Assembly (NCBI RefSeq): GCF_030709675.1
Contig: NZ_JAUZQD010000008.1
Coordinates: forward strand, 248,001-312,000
Reading direction: 5' to 3'
DNA: 64,000 nucleotides
DNA from: Symbioplanes lichenis
GTDB taxonomy: Bacteria; Actinomycetota; Actinomycetes; Mycobacteriales; Micromonosporaceae
Part shown: positions 17,583-26,567 of the stretch, in pieces
Position numbering within the stretch: the first letter of the stretch is position 1
How the letters are laid out: each line of letters opens with the position of its first letter
Translations under genes and position numbers: made by a program
Notes under the pieces: model-generated
The model's database searches: none
What the model was told of the DNA's origin: nothing
What the model saw: the letters and a program-made list of their open reading frames with translations, nothing else

Positions 17583-17975
17583 TCAGTCGAGGACGGCTGT
17601 CGCTTCGAGCTCGACGTGGTGTTCCGGCACGTCGAGCGCCGCGATGCCGAAGAGGGAGGCCGGCGCGGCCGGGGTGACGCCCAGCCGGGCCGCCGCCCGG
17701 GCGATGCCGTCCACCACCTGCGGCATCAGCTCCGGCCGCCAGTCGACGACGTGCATGGTCAGCTTCACCACGTCGTCGAAGGTCGCTCCCACGCCGGCCA
17801 GCGCCGTGCCGACGTTCAGATAACACTGCTCGACCTGCGCGGCCAGATCGGTGGCGCCGGCGTCCCAGGCCACCTGCCCGGCGACGTGGATCAGCTTCGA
17901 GCCGGTCGCCACGGACACCTGCCGGTAGATCGGGATCTCCGGCAGGCCGCCCGGGTTCACCAGGGTCACGGCCAT
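17583..17975 (-). CDS. RidA-family (YjgF/UK114) protein
   Basis: 130 residues, the standard length. Family features: IPIYRQVSVATGSKLIHVAGQVAWD, QVEQCYLNVGTALAGVGATFDDVVKLTMHVVD and a C-terminal HHVELEATAVL. Canonical RidA deaminates reactive enamine/imine intermediates using an Arg at about position 105; here the corresponding segment reads PAAPASLFGIAALDVPEHHVE without an Arg, so this is a non-archetypal (Rid2-7-like) member whose activity is uncertain. The ATG at 17975 has AGGAGG 11 bases upstream. Convergent with the HxlR gene. Confidence 0.82.
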   Translation of the reverse strand: MAVTLVNPGGLPEIPIYRQVSVATGSKLIHVAGQVAWDAGATDLAAQVEQCYLNVGTALAGVGATFDDVVKLTMHVVDWRPELMPQVVDGIARAAARLGVTPAAPASLFGIAALDVPEHHVELEATAVLD

Positions 17976-18032
17976 GTTCGCGTACTCCTCCTGTGCTGGG
18001 CCCGGGCCCTTTGTCGTGCCCGGGCCGATCGG

Positions 18033-18103
18033 TTCCGCAGGCCCGCATTCGTCTTGGTTTCGCAGGCCCGCATTCGTCTTGGTTTCGCAGGCCCGCATTC
18101 GTC
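18033..18103. repeat. Three 25-bp tandem repeats upstream of the RidA gene
   Basis: Units 18033-18057, 18058-18082 and 18083-18103 (last one truncated), consensus TTTCGCAGGCCCGCATTCGT followed by CTTGG. Copies 2 and 3 are identical over their shared length; copy 1 differs by one base. The array is between divergent RidA and GNAT genes. Confidence 0.9.
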
Positions 18104-18289
18104 GCCGCGGATCCTCGTCGGGTCGTCGGCGCGGTGGTCGGGAGAACCGTATGAGGCTCGTGCTGACCTGGGAAGAAGGCACTTTTTCGAGACTGGGTCA
18201 CCTGGTGGTGACCGTTGCGGTGGTGGTCGCCGGGTGCGGCGCGAACAATCCGGTGGGCGCGGGCGGGGTGCCGGCCCTACCCTCGGCGC

Positions 18290-19504
18290 GTGTCACAGAT
18301 CTCGTGGACGGTTGGTTCCCCGGCTTCTCCGGTGGAGCTGACCGGGCTCATTCAGCGGTGTCTCGCGGCGGACGGCGGGTTGCCGCTCGCCGCCGAAGCC
18401 GGCTTCGTCCGCAGCCGGTGGACCGGCGAGCGCATCACCGGCGTACAGGCGCGCACCTCCGACGGCCGGCTCGTCGCCGCCGGGGCCCTGCGCCCTGCGC
18501 CTTCCAGCGCGCCTTCCACCGCGCCGCCCGCTGTGCCTTCCACCGTGCCGCCCGCTGCACCTTCCACCGTGCCGCCCGCTGTGCCTTCCACCGTGCCGCT
18601 CGCCGCGCCGCCCGCCGAGTCGGTGCCGCCCGCACAGGTGGCCTGCGGGCTGGTCGATCCTGGGTTTCGCGGGGCGGGGCTGGGCGCCCGGCTGCTCGAT
18701 GTGCTGCTGGCCGAGGCCCGGCGGCTCGGCGGCTCGGTGACGGTCGAGACCGAGGCGTGGACGCCGGCGGCTGACACCCTCTTCGGTACGCGGGGGCTCC
18801 GGCCGAGCTTCGCCGAGGACGTGCTGCGAATCAATCTCACCCGAGGCGTACCCGAGCACAGCCGGCCCGCCGGAATCGAGCTGGAGGAGTGGTCCGAGGC
18901 GACGGCCGAGCGCTTCTTCGGAGCTTATGAGGCAGCCTTCCGGGAACGTCCCGGCTTCCCGGGGTGGACCACCGACGAGTGGATCAACGACCTGGTCGAG
19001 GACGACGAGTTCCGGCCCGGCTGGTCACTGCTCGCCACCCGCGTCGGTGCGCGTGATGCCGCCCGCCTCGGAGCTAGTGACGCCGCCCGCATCAAAGCCC
19101 GCGAGGCCGTGAGTGTCGGCGTTCTCGCTACCGCTGACGGTGCTCCTGTTGCCGCCCGTGACGTCGGCTTCGTCACCAGTGCGGCCGCGACCGTCACGAC
19201 CTCCTACCTGCCCGGCGCGCTCGGCTACGATCCGGTGCCGGCTGACGATGCGCTGGTGTCCGGGGCGACCCACCCTGTCGGTGGCGGCGGGGCGGGCTGG
19301 ATCGTGCAGGTCGGTGTGGTGCCGTCGGCGCGGGGGAACGGCCTCGGGGGAACCCTGGTGAGCGAGACCCTGCGTCGCATGCGCGCGGACGGCGTCGCCG
19401 AAGCCTGGCTGACCGTGAACGTCGACAATCCCGGGGCGGCCGGGCTCTACCGGAGGCTGGGGTTCCGGACGACGGGGCGCCGGGCTCGCTACGTGGCGCA
19501 CTAG
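18290..19504 (+). CDS. Tandem GNAT acetyltransferase with repeat insertions
   Basis: 404 residues with two GNAT folds. The N-terminal one (about 1-190) has the acetyl-CoA loop region GLVDPGFRGAGLGARLLDVLL, and the C-terminal one (about 200-404) has VGVVPSARGNGLGGTLVSETL and the typical NPGAAGLYRRLGF. Between strands of the first domain lies a Pro/Ala/Ser/Thr insertion made of an eight-residue repeat (VPSTVPPA type), encoded by 24-bp DNA repeats at about 18505-18615. A second Ala/Arg-rich insertion interrupts the C-terminal domain. The GTG start is preceded at 6 bases by TACCCT, a leaderless arrangement. The substrate is unknown; mycothiol synthase is also a tandem GNAT, but this protein lacks close resemblance. 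Confidence 0.75.
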   Translation: MSQISWTVGSPASPVELTGLIQRCLAADGGLPLAAEAGFVRSRWTGERITGVQARTSDGRLVAAGALRPAPSSAPSTAPPAVPSTVPPAAPSTVPPAVPSTVPLAAPPAESVPPAQVACGLVDPGFRGAGLGARLLDVLLAEARRLGGSVTVETEAWTPAADTLFGTRGLRPSFAEDVLRINLTRGVPEHSRPAGIELEEWSEATAERFFGAYEAAFRERPGFPGWTTDEWINDLVEDDEFRPGWSLLATRVGARDAARLGASDAARIKAREAVSVGVLATADGAPVAARDVGFVTSAAATVTTSYLPGALGYDPVPADDALVSGATHPVGGGGAGWIVQVGVVPSARGNGLGGTLVSETLRRMRADGVAEAWLTVNVDNPGAAGLYRRLGFRTTGRRARYVAH

Positions 19505-19949
19505 CCGGTCTTGCCACTCGACGGGGGCGCCGGCTCGTTCAGCTAGTGGGGCGCCGAGGTCGTCAGCCAGAAGAGGCGACCAGCCGAGAAAGTTGCCGCG
19601 TTCGCCGGCATGGGAAGCCGCCGCGGCGGGCAGTCGATGGACTAGGTTCCTAGGATGCGCTACGCCGTGAGGCGGAGATCGTACGGGCGTCAGCACGATC
19701 GGTGAGTGTCACTATTCGGACCGATCTCAGTGGGTGCGACGGGCGTCCCGGGATGTGCGCGGGGGTGTCTCAGTATGCGCGCGGGCGCTCTACCGGCCGA
19801 AACGCTCGGGGCCGAGGTGGGAGCCGCATGGCACAGTGCCACCTAGCAGGCGGAATGCGCTTACCGGGCGGTTGTGGGAACGGCTGGCGGGGAGAGCCTC
19901 GACACTGTTGGCTGGGGTCATGTGCCACTTCGCGCGGCGATGCGACACA
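19505..19949. other. Intergenic stretch before the terC riboswitch, no gene seen
   Basis: No reading frame here has convincing coding character. A small palindrome CTAGGTTCCTAG lies near 19642, and GGCACAGTGCC near 19830. A weak -10-like CACAAT at 19946-19951 sits just before the riboswitch and may mark the terC promoter. Confidence 0.4.
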
Positions 19950-19954
19950 ATGGC

Positions 19955-20090
19955 TGCCGTAGGAGGGGAGTATTCCTTCGCGCCGGTCTCGTCAACACGG
20001 TCTGCATCCTCGCGGGTGCACCCGGGGCCGGCGGTTCCTCACCGGTGCGTCCAGCACCGGGCGGGAGCGGAAGAGACCTCCGGCCGCACT
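19955..20090 (+). promoter_or_regulatory. yybP-ykoY manganese riboswitch upstream of terC
   Basis: Hallmarks of the yybP-ykoY class are in order: GGGGAGTA at 19965-19972, TCGTCAACACGG at 19989-20000 and AAGAGACC at 20071-20078. The P1 helix is GGAGG (19962-19966) with CCTCC (20077-20081), positioned as in the known structures, where AAAGG pairs with CCUUU next to GGAGUA and GACC. GC-rich helices lie between. It precedes terC, a classical target of this riboswitch, by about 60 bases. Mn2+ sensing is established for the class; control here could be at the ribosome-binding site. Confidence 0.8.
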
Positions 20091-20149
20091 TCGCCGCGCC
20101 CGGCCCCCAAGCCGGCGCGGCGATACTTCGTGTCTGCCGGAGGTTCTCG

Positions 20150-21145
20150 TTGAACGTCTCTGCCTGGGTCTGGTTCGCCACCCTCGGAGCCCTTGTCGTC
20201 ATGCTCGCCGTCGATCTGCTGATCGTCGGGCGACGCCCCCACGAGCCGAGCATGCGCGAGGCGGGCGGCTGGGTGGCCTTCTACATCGGGCTCGCCGTGC
20301 TTTTCGGCCTCGGCCTGTGGCTGGCCTCCGGCGGGCAGGCCGCCGGTGAGTTCTATGCCGGCTGGCTCACCGAGTACTCGCTGAGCGTCGACAATCTCTT
20401 CGTCTTCATGATCATCATGTCGAGGTTCGCGGTGCCCCGGCAGTTCCAGCAGAAGGTGCTGCTCATCGGCATCGTGCTGGCCCTGGTCATGCGGGGCGCC
20501 TTCATCGCCGCCGGCGCCGCGCTCATCGAGCAGTTCTCGTGGGTCTTCTACATCTTCGGGGCGTTCCTGGTCTACACGGCGGCGACGCTGCTCAAGAGCG
20601 ACGAGGACGAGGAGTTCAAGGAGAACATTCTCATCCGCTGGTCGAAGCGCGTCTTCCCGGTCTCCAGCTCCTTCGACAGCGGCCGCATGACGATCGTCAC
20701 CGAGACCGGGCGCCGGCTCTTCACCCCGATGCTCATCGTGATGATCGCCATCGGCACCACCGACCTGATCTTCGCGCTCGACTCGATCCCGGCGATCTTC
20801 GGCATCACCAAGGAGCCGTACCTGGTCTTCGCCGCGACGGTGTTCGCCCTGATGGGTCTGCGACAGCTCTACTTCCTGCTCGGCGGGCTGCTGGAGCGCC
20901 TGGTCTACCTGAACATCGGGCTGGCCTTCGTGCTCGGCTTCATCGGCGTCAAGCTCTTCCTCGAGGCGCTGCACACCAACTCGCTGCCGTTCATCAACGG
21001 CGGCCACGGCGTCCACTGGGCTCCGGAGATCCCGATCTGGCTGTCGCTGCTGGTCATCGTCGGCACCCTCGGCATCGCCACGGTCGCGAGCCTCATCAAG
21101 TCGTCCCGCGACCGCAAGAAGGAACTGGTCGACACCGCCGCCTGA
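20150..21145 (+). CDS. TerC-family integral membrane protein, probable Mn2+ exporter
   Basis: 331 residues with about nine hydrophobic segments and the two TerC acidic motifs: SVDNLFVFMIIMSRF near residue 80 and IFALDSIPAIFGI near 210. These aspartates are the likely metal-coordinating residues. Family members (MntP/Alx/YkoY type) export manganese, also helping metallation of exported proteins. The TTG start at 20150 has GGAGG seven bases upstream and yields the conserved N-terminus; a longer open frame upstream runs through the riboswitch and is not coding. Predicted control: Mn2+ riboswitch in the leader. Confidence 0.9.
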   Translation: MNVSAWVWFATLGALVVMLAVDLLIVGRRPHEPSMREAGGWVAFYIGLAVLFGLGLWLASGGQAAGEFYAGWLTEYSLSVDNLFVFMIIMSRFAVPRQFQQKVLLIGIVLALVMRGAFIAAGAALIEQFSWVFYIFGAFLVYTAATLLKSDEDEEFKENILIRWSKRVFPVSSSFDSGRMTIVTETGRRLFTPMLIVMIAIGTTDLIFALDSIPAIFGITKEPYLVFAATVFALMGLRQLYFLLGGLLERLVYLNIGLAFVLGFIGVKLFLEALHTNSLPFINGGHGVHWAPEIPIWLSLLVIVGTLGIATVASLIKSSRDRKKELVDTAA

Positions 21146-21180
21146 CCCGCGCGCGGCTGCTTTCGCGTACGGGAAAGGGA

Positions 21181-21213
21181 AGAGCCCCACCCCCTGAGCG
21201 GGAGTGGGGCTCT
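21181..21213. terminator. Bidirectional terminator between terC and typA
   Basis: Perfect ten-pair stem AGAGCCCCAC (21181-21190) with GTGGGGCTCT (21204-21213). On the minus strand it is followed by a pyrimidine tract (TCCCTTTCCC), which fits termination of typA. Confidence 0.75.
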
Positions 21214-21229
21214 CAGCGTGCGGAGGCGC

Positions 21230-23098
<1,869 letters not shown>

Positions 23099-23249
23099 GC
23101 TCCCATTGTCCCCGGTCTCGGTTGCCGTCACGGCCCCGGGGTTCACTTCCTGGAACCGGTCCCGATCGTCCGTTTTCGCCGGGCGGCGGAGCGACGCTGC
23201 ATCCTGTTAGCGTGCGACCACTGATCGGTCATCCGGGGAGGAACCGTCG

Positions 23250-24038
23250 ATGGATCGCAGGATCACCTGGGTGGCGGCGGTGCTGGCGCTGGTCGTGGGC
23301 GCGGGCTGCGGGATGATCAACAACCAGGAGGCCGATCCGGCGGCGGGCGCGCCGGTGCCCTCGGCGTCCGCCGAGTCGCTTTTCCCGATCGAAGAAGTGA
23401 CGAGAGACACCGCCACCGAGAAGCCGAAGCCGTCGAAGAAGCCCCGGCCGAAGCCGTCGGAGGCCAGCCCGACGCCGACCGAGGACCCGAACAACTTCCA
23501 GGCCCCGGAATGTGCCGAGTACGACGGCAAGGCAGTGAGCAAGAGCAAGGCGAAGGCGGCGCTCACCGCGGCGGCGGCCAAGAGTTACTGGCCCAAGTCC
23601 GCTCCCGGGCTCAAGATCCCCAAGCGCCTCGTGCTGGCCACGGCCTGGCACGAGAGCGGCTGGCAGTCGAACATCGTCAACTGCGACGGCGGCCACGGGC
23701 TCATGCAGGTGATGCCGGACACCGAGGCGTTCATCAACCAGCGCTTCGAGCGGACGTACGACTCGCAGGACTACAAGCAGAACGCGATCCTGGGCGTGAA
23801 CTATCTCGCCTGGCTCACCAAGGCCTTCGGCGACCAGTACTTCGACGGCAAGTACGACCTGAGCGCCGCCCGCTGCCGCGGCGAGTCCGACCCGTGCCTG
23901 CTCAACATGGTGATCGCCGGCTACAACGCCGGTCGCGGGGCGGTCGACGAGGCCCGGGCGGACAAGCAACTGCCCAACCCCCGATATGTGTACGTGACCC
24001 GCTCGCTGATGGAGTCTTGCTACTGCGACCGGTACTGA
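23250..24038 (+). CDS. Secreted lipoprotein with lytic transglycosylase (SLT) domain
   Basis: 262 residues. Signal peptide with the lipobox VGAGC (Cys at about residue 18), a Pro/Lys/Ser-rich linker (residues ~50-80, PKPSKKPRPKP), then a lysozyme-like SLT domain: TAWHESGW with the catalytic Glu near residue 134, GLMQVMPDTEAF, and AGYNAGRGAV near residue 230. It would cleave peptidoglycan glycan strands outside the membrane. The ATG at 23250 has GGGAGGAA upstream. Four cysteines in the catalytic domain suggest disulfides. Confidence 0.88.
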   Translation: MDRRITWVAAVLALVVGAGCGMINNQEADPAAGAPVPSASAESLFPIEEVTRDTATEKPKPSKKPRPKPSEASPTPTEDPNNFQAPECAEYDGKAVSKSKAKAALTAAAAKSYWPKSAPGLKIPKRLVLATAWHESGWQSNIVNCDGGHGLMQVMPDTEAFINQRFERTYDSQDYKQNAILGVNYLAWLTKAFGDQYFDGKYDLSAARCRGESDPCLLNMVIAGYNAGRGAVDEARADKQLPNPRYVYVTRSLMESCYCDRY

Positions 24039-24132
24039 CCGCCGCCGGGGTGGGCCCGTCGGCGACGGTCGCGGGGTGCGAGCTATGCTGGGTATTGGAA
24101 CCCGAGACTGTGCGCCGCCGCTCCATGGCGTT

Positions 24133-24162
24133 TTGACCCGTGAGCGAGCGCGGTAGTAAAGT
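24133..24162 (+). promoter_or_regulatory. Strong promoter of the L11-like gene
   Basis: TTGACC at 24133-24138, 18-base spacer, TAAAGT at 24157-24162. This is the best match to the housekeeping sigma consensus in the window. The leader to the ATG would be about 75 bases. Confidence 0.6.
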
Positions 24163-24193
24163 CTCGGGGTTGTCGTGCGTAGATGATGCTGGC

Positions 24194-24236
24194 GAGCTCC
24201 TGAACGATGGCCCGTGCAGCACACACTAAGGAGCTT
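24194..24236 (+). promoter_or_regulatory. Hairpin sequestering the ribosome-binding site of the L11-like gene
   Basis: AGCTCCT (24195-24201) is complementary to AGGAGCT (24229-24235), which contains the ribosome-binding site AAGGAG; a flanking G-T pair extends the stem to eight. The loop is 27 bases. Closing the stem would hide the ribosome-binding site. Confidence 0.5.
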
Positions 24237-24243
24237 TAGCGGT

Positions 24244-24669
24244 ATGCCTCCCAAGAAGAAGACCCATGAGGTGACCCTCGCGCTTGAGGCGGGTAACGCC
24301 GCGATGGTGGACCTCGGTAAGATGCTCGGCCCGACCGGCGCCAACATGCGTGCCGTCAAGGTGGAGTACGACGAGGCGACCGCGAAGAACCGGGGCGAGA
24401 TCATCCCGGTGATCGTGAGCGTCTTCGAGGACCGCTCTCACCAGCTCACCTACAAGACGCCGCCGACCAGCTTCCTGATCCGCAAGGCTCTGGGCATCCA
24501 GTCGGGCGCGTCCAACCCGCTGACCCAGACGGTGGGCACCCTGAGCGCGGACCAGATCAAGGGGATCGCCGAGCGCAAGCTCCCCGACCTCAACGCCAAC
24601 GACCTCGACGCGGCCATCAAGGTCGTCGCCGGCACCGCCCGTTCCATGGGCGTCAAGGTCGCCGGCTGA
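24244..24669 (+). CDS. Divergent ribosomal protein L11 (uL11) paralogue
   Basis: 141 residues, the length of L11. The C-terminal rRNA-binding half is well kept: YKTPPTSFLIRKALG, PDLNANDLDAAIKVVAGTARSMGVKV. The N-terminal half keeps MPPKKK and RGEIIPVIVSVFEDRS but lacks the proline-rich switch (normally A-x-P-A-P-P-V-G-P-A-L-G-Q) that contacts thiostrepton, translational GTPases and RelA; here the segment reads NAAMVDLGKMLGPTG. It is not in the nusG-rplK-rplA context, so a canonical rplK should exist elsewhere. Strong promoter and a possible ribosome-binding-site hairpin precede it. Could be an alternative L11 used under stress or antibiotic exposure, or a non-ribosomal regulator; function is inference. 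Confidence 0.85.
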   Translation: MPPKKKTHEVTLALEAGNAAMVDLGKMLGPTGANMRAVKVEYDEATAKNRGEIIPVIVSVFEDRSHQLTYKTPPTSFLIRKALGIQSGASNPLTQTVGTLSADQIKGIAERKLPDLNANDLDAAIKVVAGTARSMGVKVAG

Positions 24670-25182
24670 GGCAGGCACCCCCGGCGCCGGCTCACGCTGG
24701 TGCCACCACGGCGCCGGCTCCGGCCGATGCCGTCCGCTCGGTCCCGGTCCGCCGGCGCTGAGCACCCGAGCTACGCACCACGGCGCGGTTCCCTCCGGGG
24801 AGCCGCGCCGTCGGCGTTTCCGGAGCGGCGCTGTTGGCGTTCCCGAGCAGCGCCGGCGGCGTTCCGTCCGGCTTCCGGCGTCCGTGTCGCTGCCACTCGC
24901 GCCCGCACCGCGCAGTCACGACCGCGCCTGCACCGCGCAGTCACGACCGCGCCCGCACCGCGCACTCACGACCTCGCGCCCGCGTGCTGCGGCTCCGAGC
25001 CCGCGCACTCGTCGCGGCTTCCCGAGCCTCGTGCGACGCCGACATCCCGCGCGCCGACGCTGCCCCCTTCTTCGCGCCGGCATTGCCCACGTCCCCCGCG
25101 CAGGCGCTGCCTGTGTCGCTCGCCCGAGGCCCCGCGCGCCGCAGATGGGGAGGGCGGTGCACGGCAGGCGGCGGGCACAGGG
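24670..25182. other. GC-rich intergenic region with no supported gene
   Basis: Between the convergent L11-like and ClpP-like genes. All reading frames here are Arg/Ala/Pro-rich and look non-coding. It holds a 25-bp tandem array (listed separately) and short GGCGCCGGCTC repeats near 24685 and 24710. Confidence 0.55.
24898..24972. repeat. Three 25-bp tandem repeats
   Basis: Units 24898-24922, 24923-24947 and 24948-24972, consensus CGCGCCCGCACCGCGCAGTC followed by ACGAC, with one substitution in copies 2 and 3. The same 25-bp period occurs at 18033, with unrelated sequence. Confidence 0.9.
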
Positions 25183-25836
25183 TCACTGTTTGCCGACGAT
25201 GTCCTCGATCAGGCCGTACTCCTTGGCCTCCTCGGCGGACAGGATGCGGCCCGCCGACAGGTCGTCCTCGACGCGGCTGCGGGTCTGGCCGGTGACCTCG
25301 ACCAGGCGCAGCACGACCTCCTCCAGCTCGCGCAGATGCTGCCCCGCCGCGGCCGCGACCTCGTCGGCGGTCCCGGTGACCCCCGCGGCGCGGGGCTCGG
25401 CGAGCCGGAAACGAGCGTGCCTGTACGCGGACCGCCGAGTCGCCGCCGCGAGCACGGCCAGCACCGCCCCGCCCGCCTCGGACGTCACCACGGCGTGCAC
25501 CGGGGCGGCCATCGCGTCGATCACGTCGATGACGGCGTGGGCCGCGTTCAGGTCGCCGCCGCTGCTGGCGACGTGCAGCTGCACCGGCTCGGGGCCCGCG
25601 GCGTCCAGGGTCAGCAGCGCCGCGGCGGCCCCGGAGGCGGTGTGCGCGTCGAGCGGCCCCCGGATCATGACGATGCGCTGGTCGAAGAGGCGCTCCTCGA
25701 GCCAGCCGGGAAAGCCGGGGCCCGCGCCGCCGCCGCCGGGAAGGCCGGGCTGGTGCCAGGGCTCGGGGGAGGGGTGGGCGGGCTGCCAGCGCAGGAACTC
25801 ACGGCGCGGATCCAAGGGAACCTCCAGGGGGCGCAC
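25183..25836 (-). CDS. ClpP-like protein lacking catalytic Ser and His
   Basis: 217 residues with the ClpP/crotonase fold. Recognisable: RLFDQRIVMIRGPLD, the substrate loop SSGGDLNAAHAVIDVIDA and the C-terminal LSAEEAKEYGLIEDIV. Aligned to ClpP, the nucleophile segment QAASMG reads EAGGAV, so Ser is Gly, and the His of MIHQP is Ala in RLAEP. The Asp position (VEDDLSAGRIL) is kept. It should therefore be proteolytically inactive and could act as a regulatory or structural subunit. Proline/Gly-rich extension at residues 20-45. GTG start with GGGGGA upstream. Confidence 0.82.
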   Translation of the reverse strand: MRPLEVPLDPRREFLRWQPAHPSPEPWHQPGLPGGGGAGPGFPGWLEERLFDQRIVMIRGPLDAHTASGAAAALLTLDAAGPEPVQLHVASSGGDLNAAHAVIDVIDAMAAPVHAVVTSEAGGAVLAVLAAATRRSAYRHARFRLAEPRAAGVTGTADEVAAAAGQHLRELEEVVLRLVEVTGQTRSRVEDDLSAGRILSAEEAKEYGLIEDIVGKQ

Positions 25837-25904
25837 AAGTTCCCCCGACAGTACGCACGCCGCCCCGGAGACCCCGAGAAGTTAAGCCGACGGCAGAGAG
25901 CCCG

Positions 25905-26557
25905 TCACCAGCCGCGGGCGCGCCACTCCGCGAGGTGCGGGCGCTCCCGGCCGAGCGTCGAGTCCTTGCCGTGCCCCGGATAGAACCAGGTGTCGTCGGG
26001 CAGCCGGTCGAACAGCTTCGTCGTCACGTCCTCGATCAGTGACGCGAACCGCTGCGGGTCCTTCTGGTGTTGCCCACGCCGCCCGGGAAGAGGCTGTCGC
26101 CGGTCCACAGGTGGGCGATGCCGCCGGGCTCGCGGTAAAGCAGCACGATCGAGCCCGGAGTGTGCCCCACGACGTGGATCACCTCGAGGGTGCAGTCGCC
26201 CACGGTGATGGTGTCGCCGTCGCGGACCGTGTCGTGCACCACCGGGATCTCCGCGGCGTCGTCGGCCCCGGCCACCGAACGGGCGCCGGTGGCCTGCACC
26301 ACGTCGGCCAGGGCGCCGTGGTGGTCCCAGTGCCGGTGTGTCGTGACGACCGTGGCCAGGCCGCCGTCGCCGATCAGGCCGAGCAGCGTGGACGCGTCGT
26401 TGGCGGCGTCGATGAGCAGCCGGCTGCCGTCGGCCGTACAGCGGAGCAGGTAGGCGTTGTTGTCCATCTCGCCGACCGAGACCTTCGTCATGGTCAGGCC
26501 GGCCAGCTCGCGGACGGCGGGCGCGGAGCCGCGGCTGACATCACCGGTGTACGTCAT
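25905..26557 (-). pseudogene. MBL-fold metallo-hydrolase, frameshifted near 26066
   Basis: Metallo-beta-lactamase fold, glyoxalase II-like. The first frame (26557 down to about 26066) carries TTHRHWDHHG, VVGHTPGSIVLLY and TGDSLFPGGVGNT; it then shifts into nonsense and stops at 26036. The remaining part, QKDPQRFASLIEDVTTKLFDRLP through FYPGHGKDSTLG to HLAEWRARGW, is found one frame over, ending at 25905. Joining requires one extra C in the ACC-CAG codons at about 26066. All metal ligands are present in the joined protein. It is either a recent pseudogene or a single-base assembly error. It lies one base after the mycothiol enzyme gene. Confidence 0.8.
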
Positions 26558-26567
26558 GTCAGGCACC

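Noticed and set aside
19702..19962. 86-codon frame before the terC riboswitch
   Set aside because: Cys/Gly/Arg-rich composition, no family resemblance, and it runs into the riboswitch.
24166..24243. L11 leader as a mimic of the 23S GTPase-centre RNA
   Set aside because: I looked for the conserved GTPase-centre loops in the leader and found no convincing match; only the ribosome-binding-site hairpin is supported.
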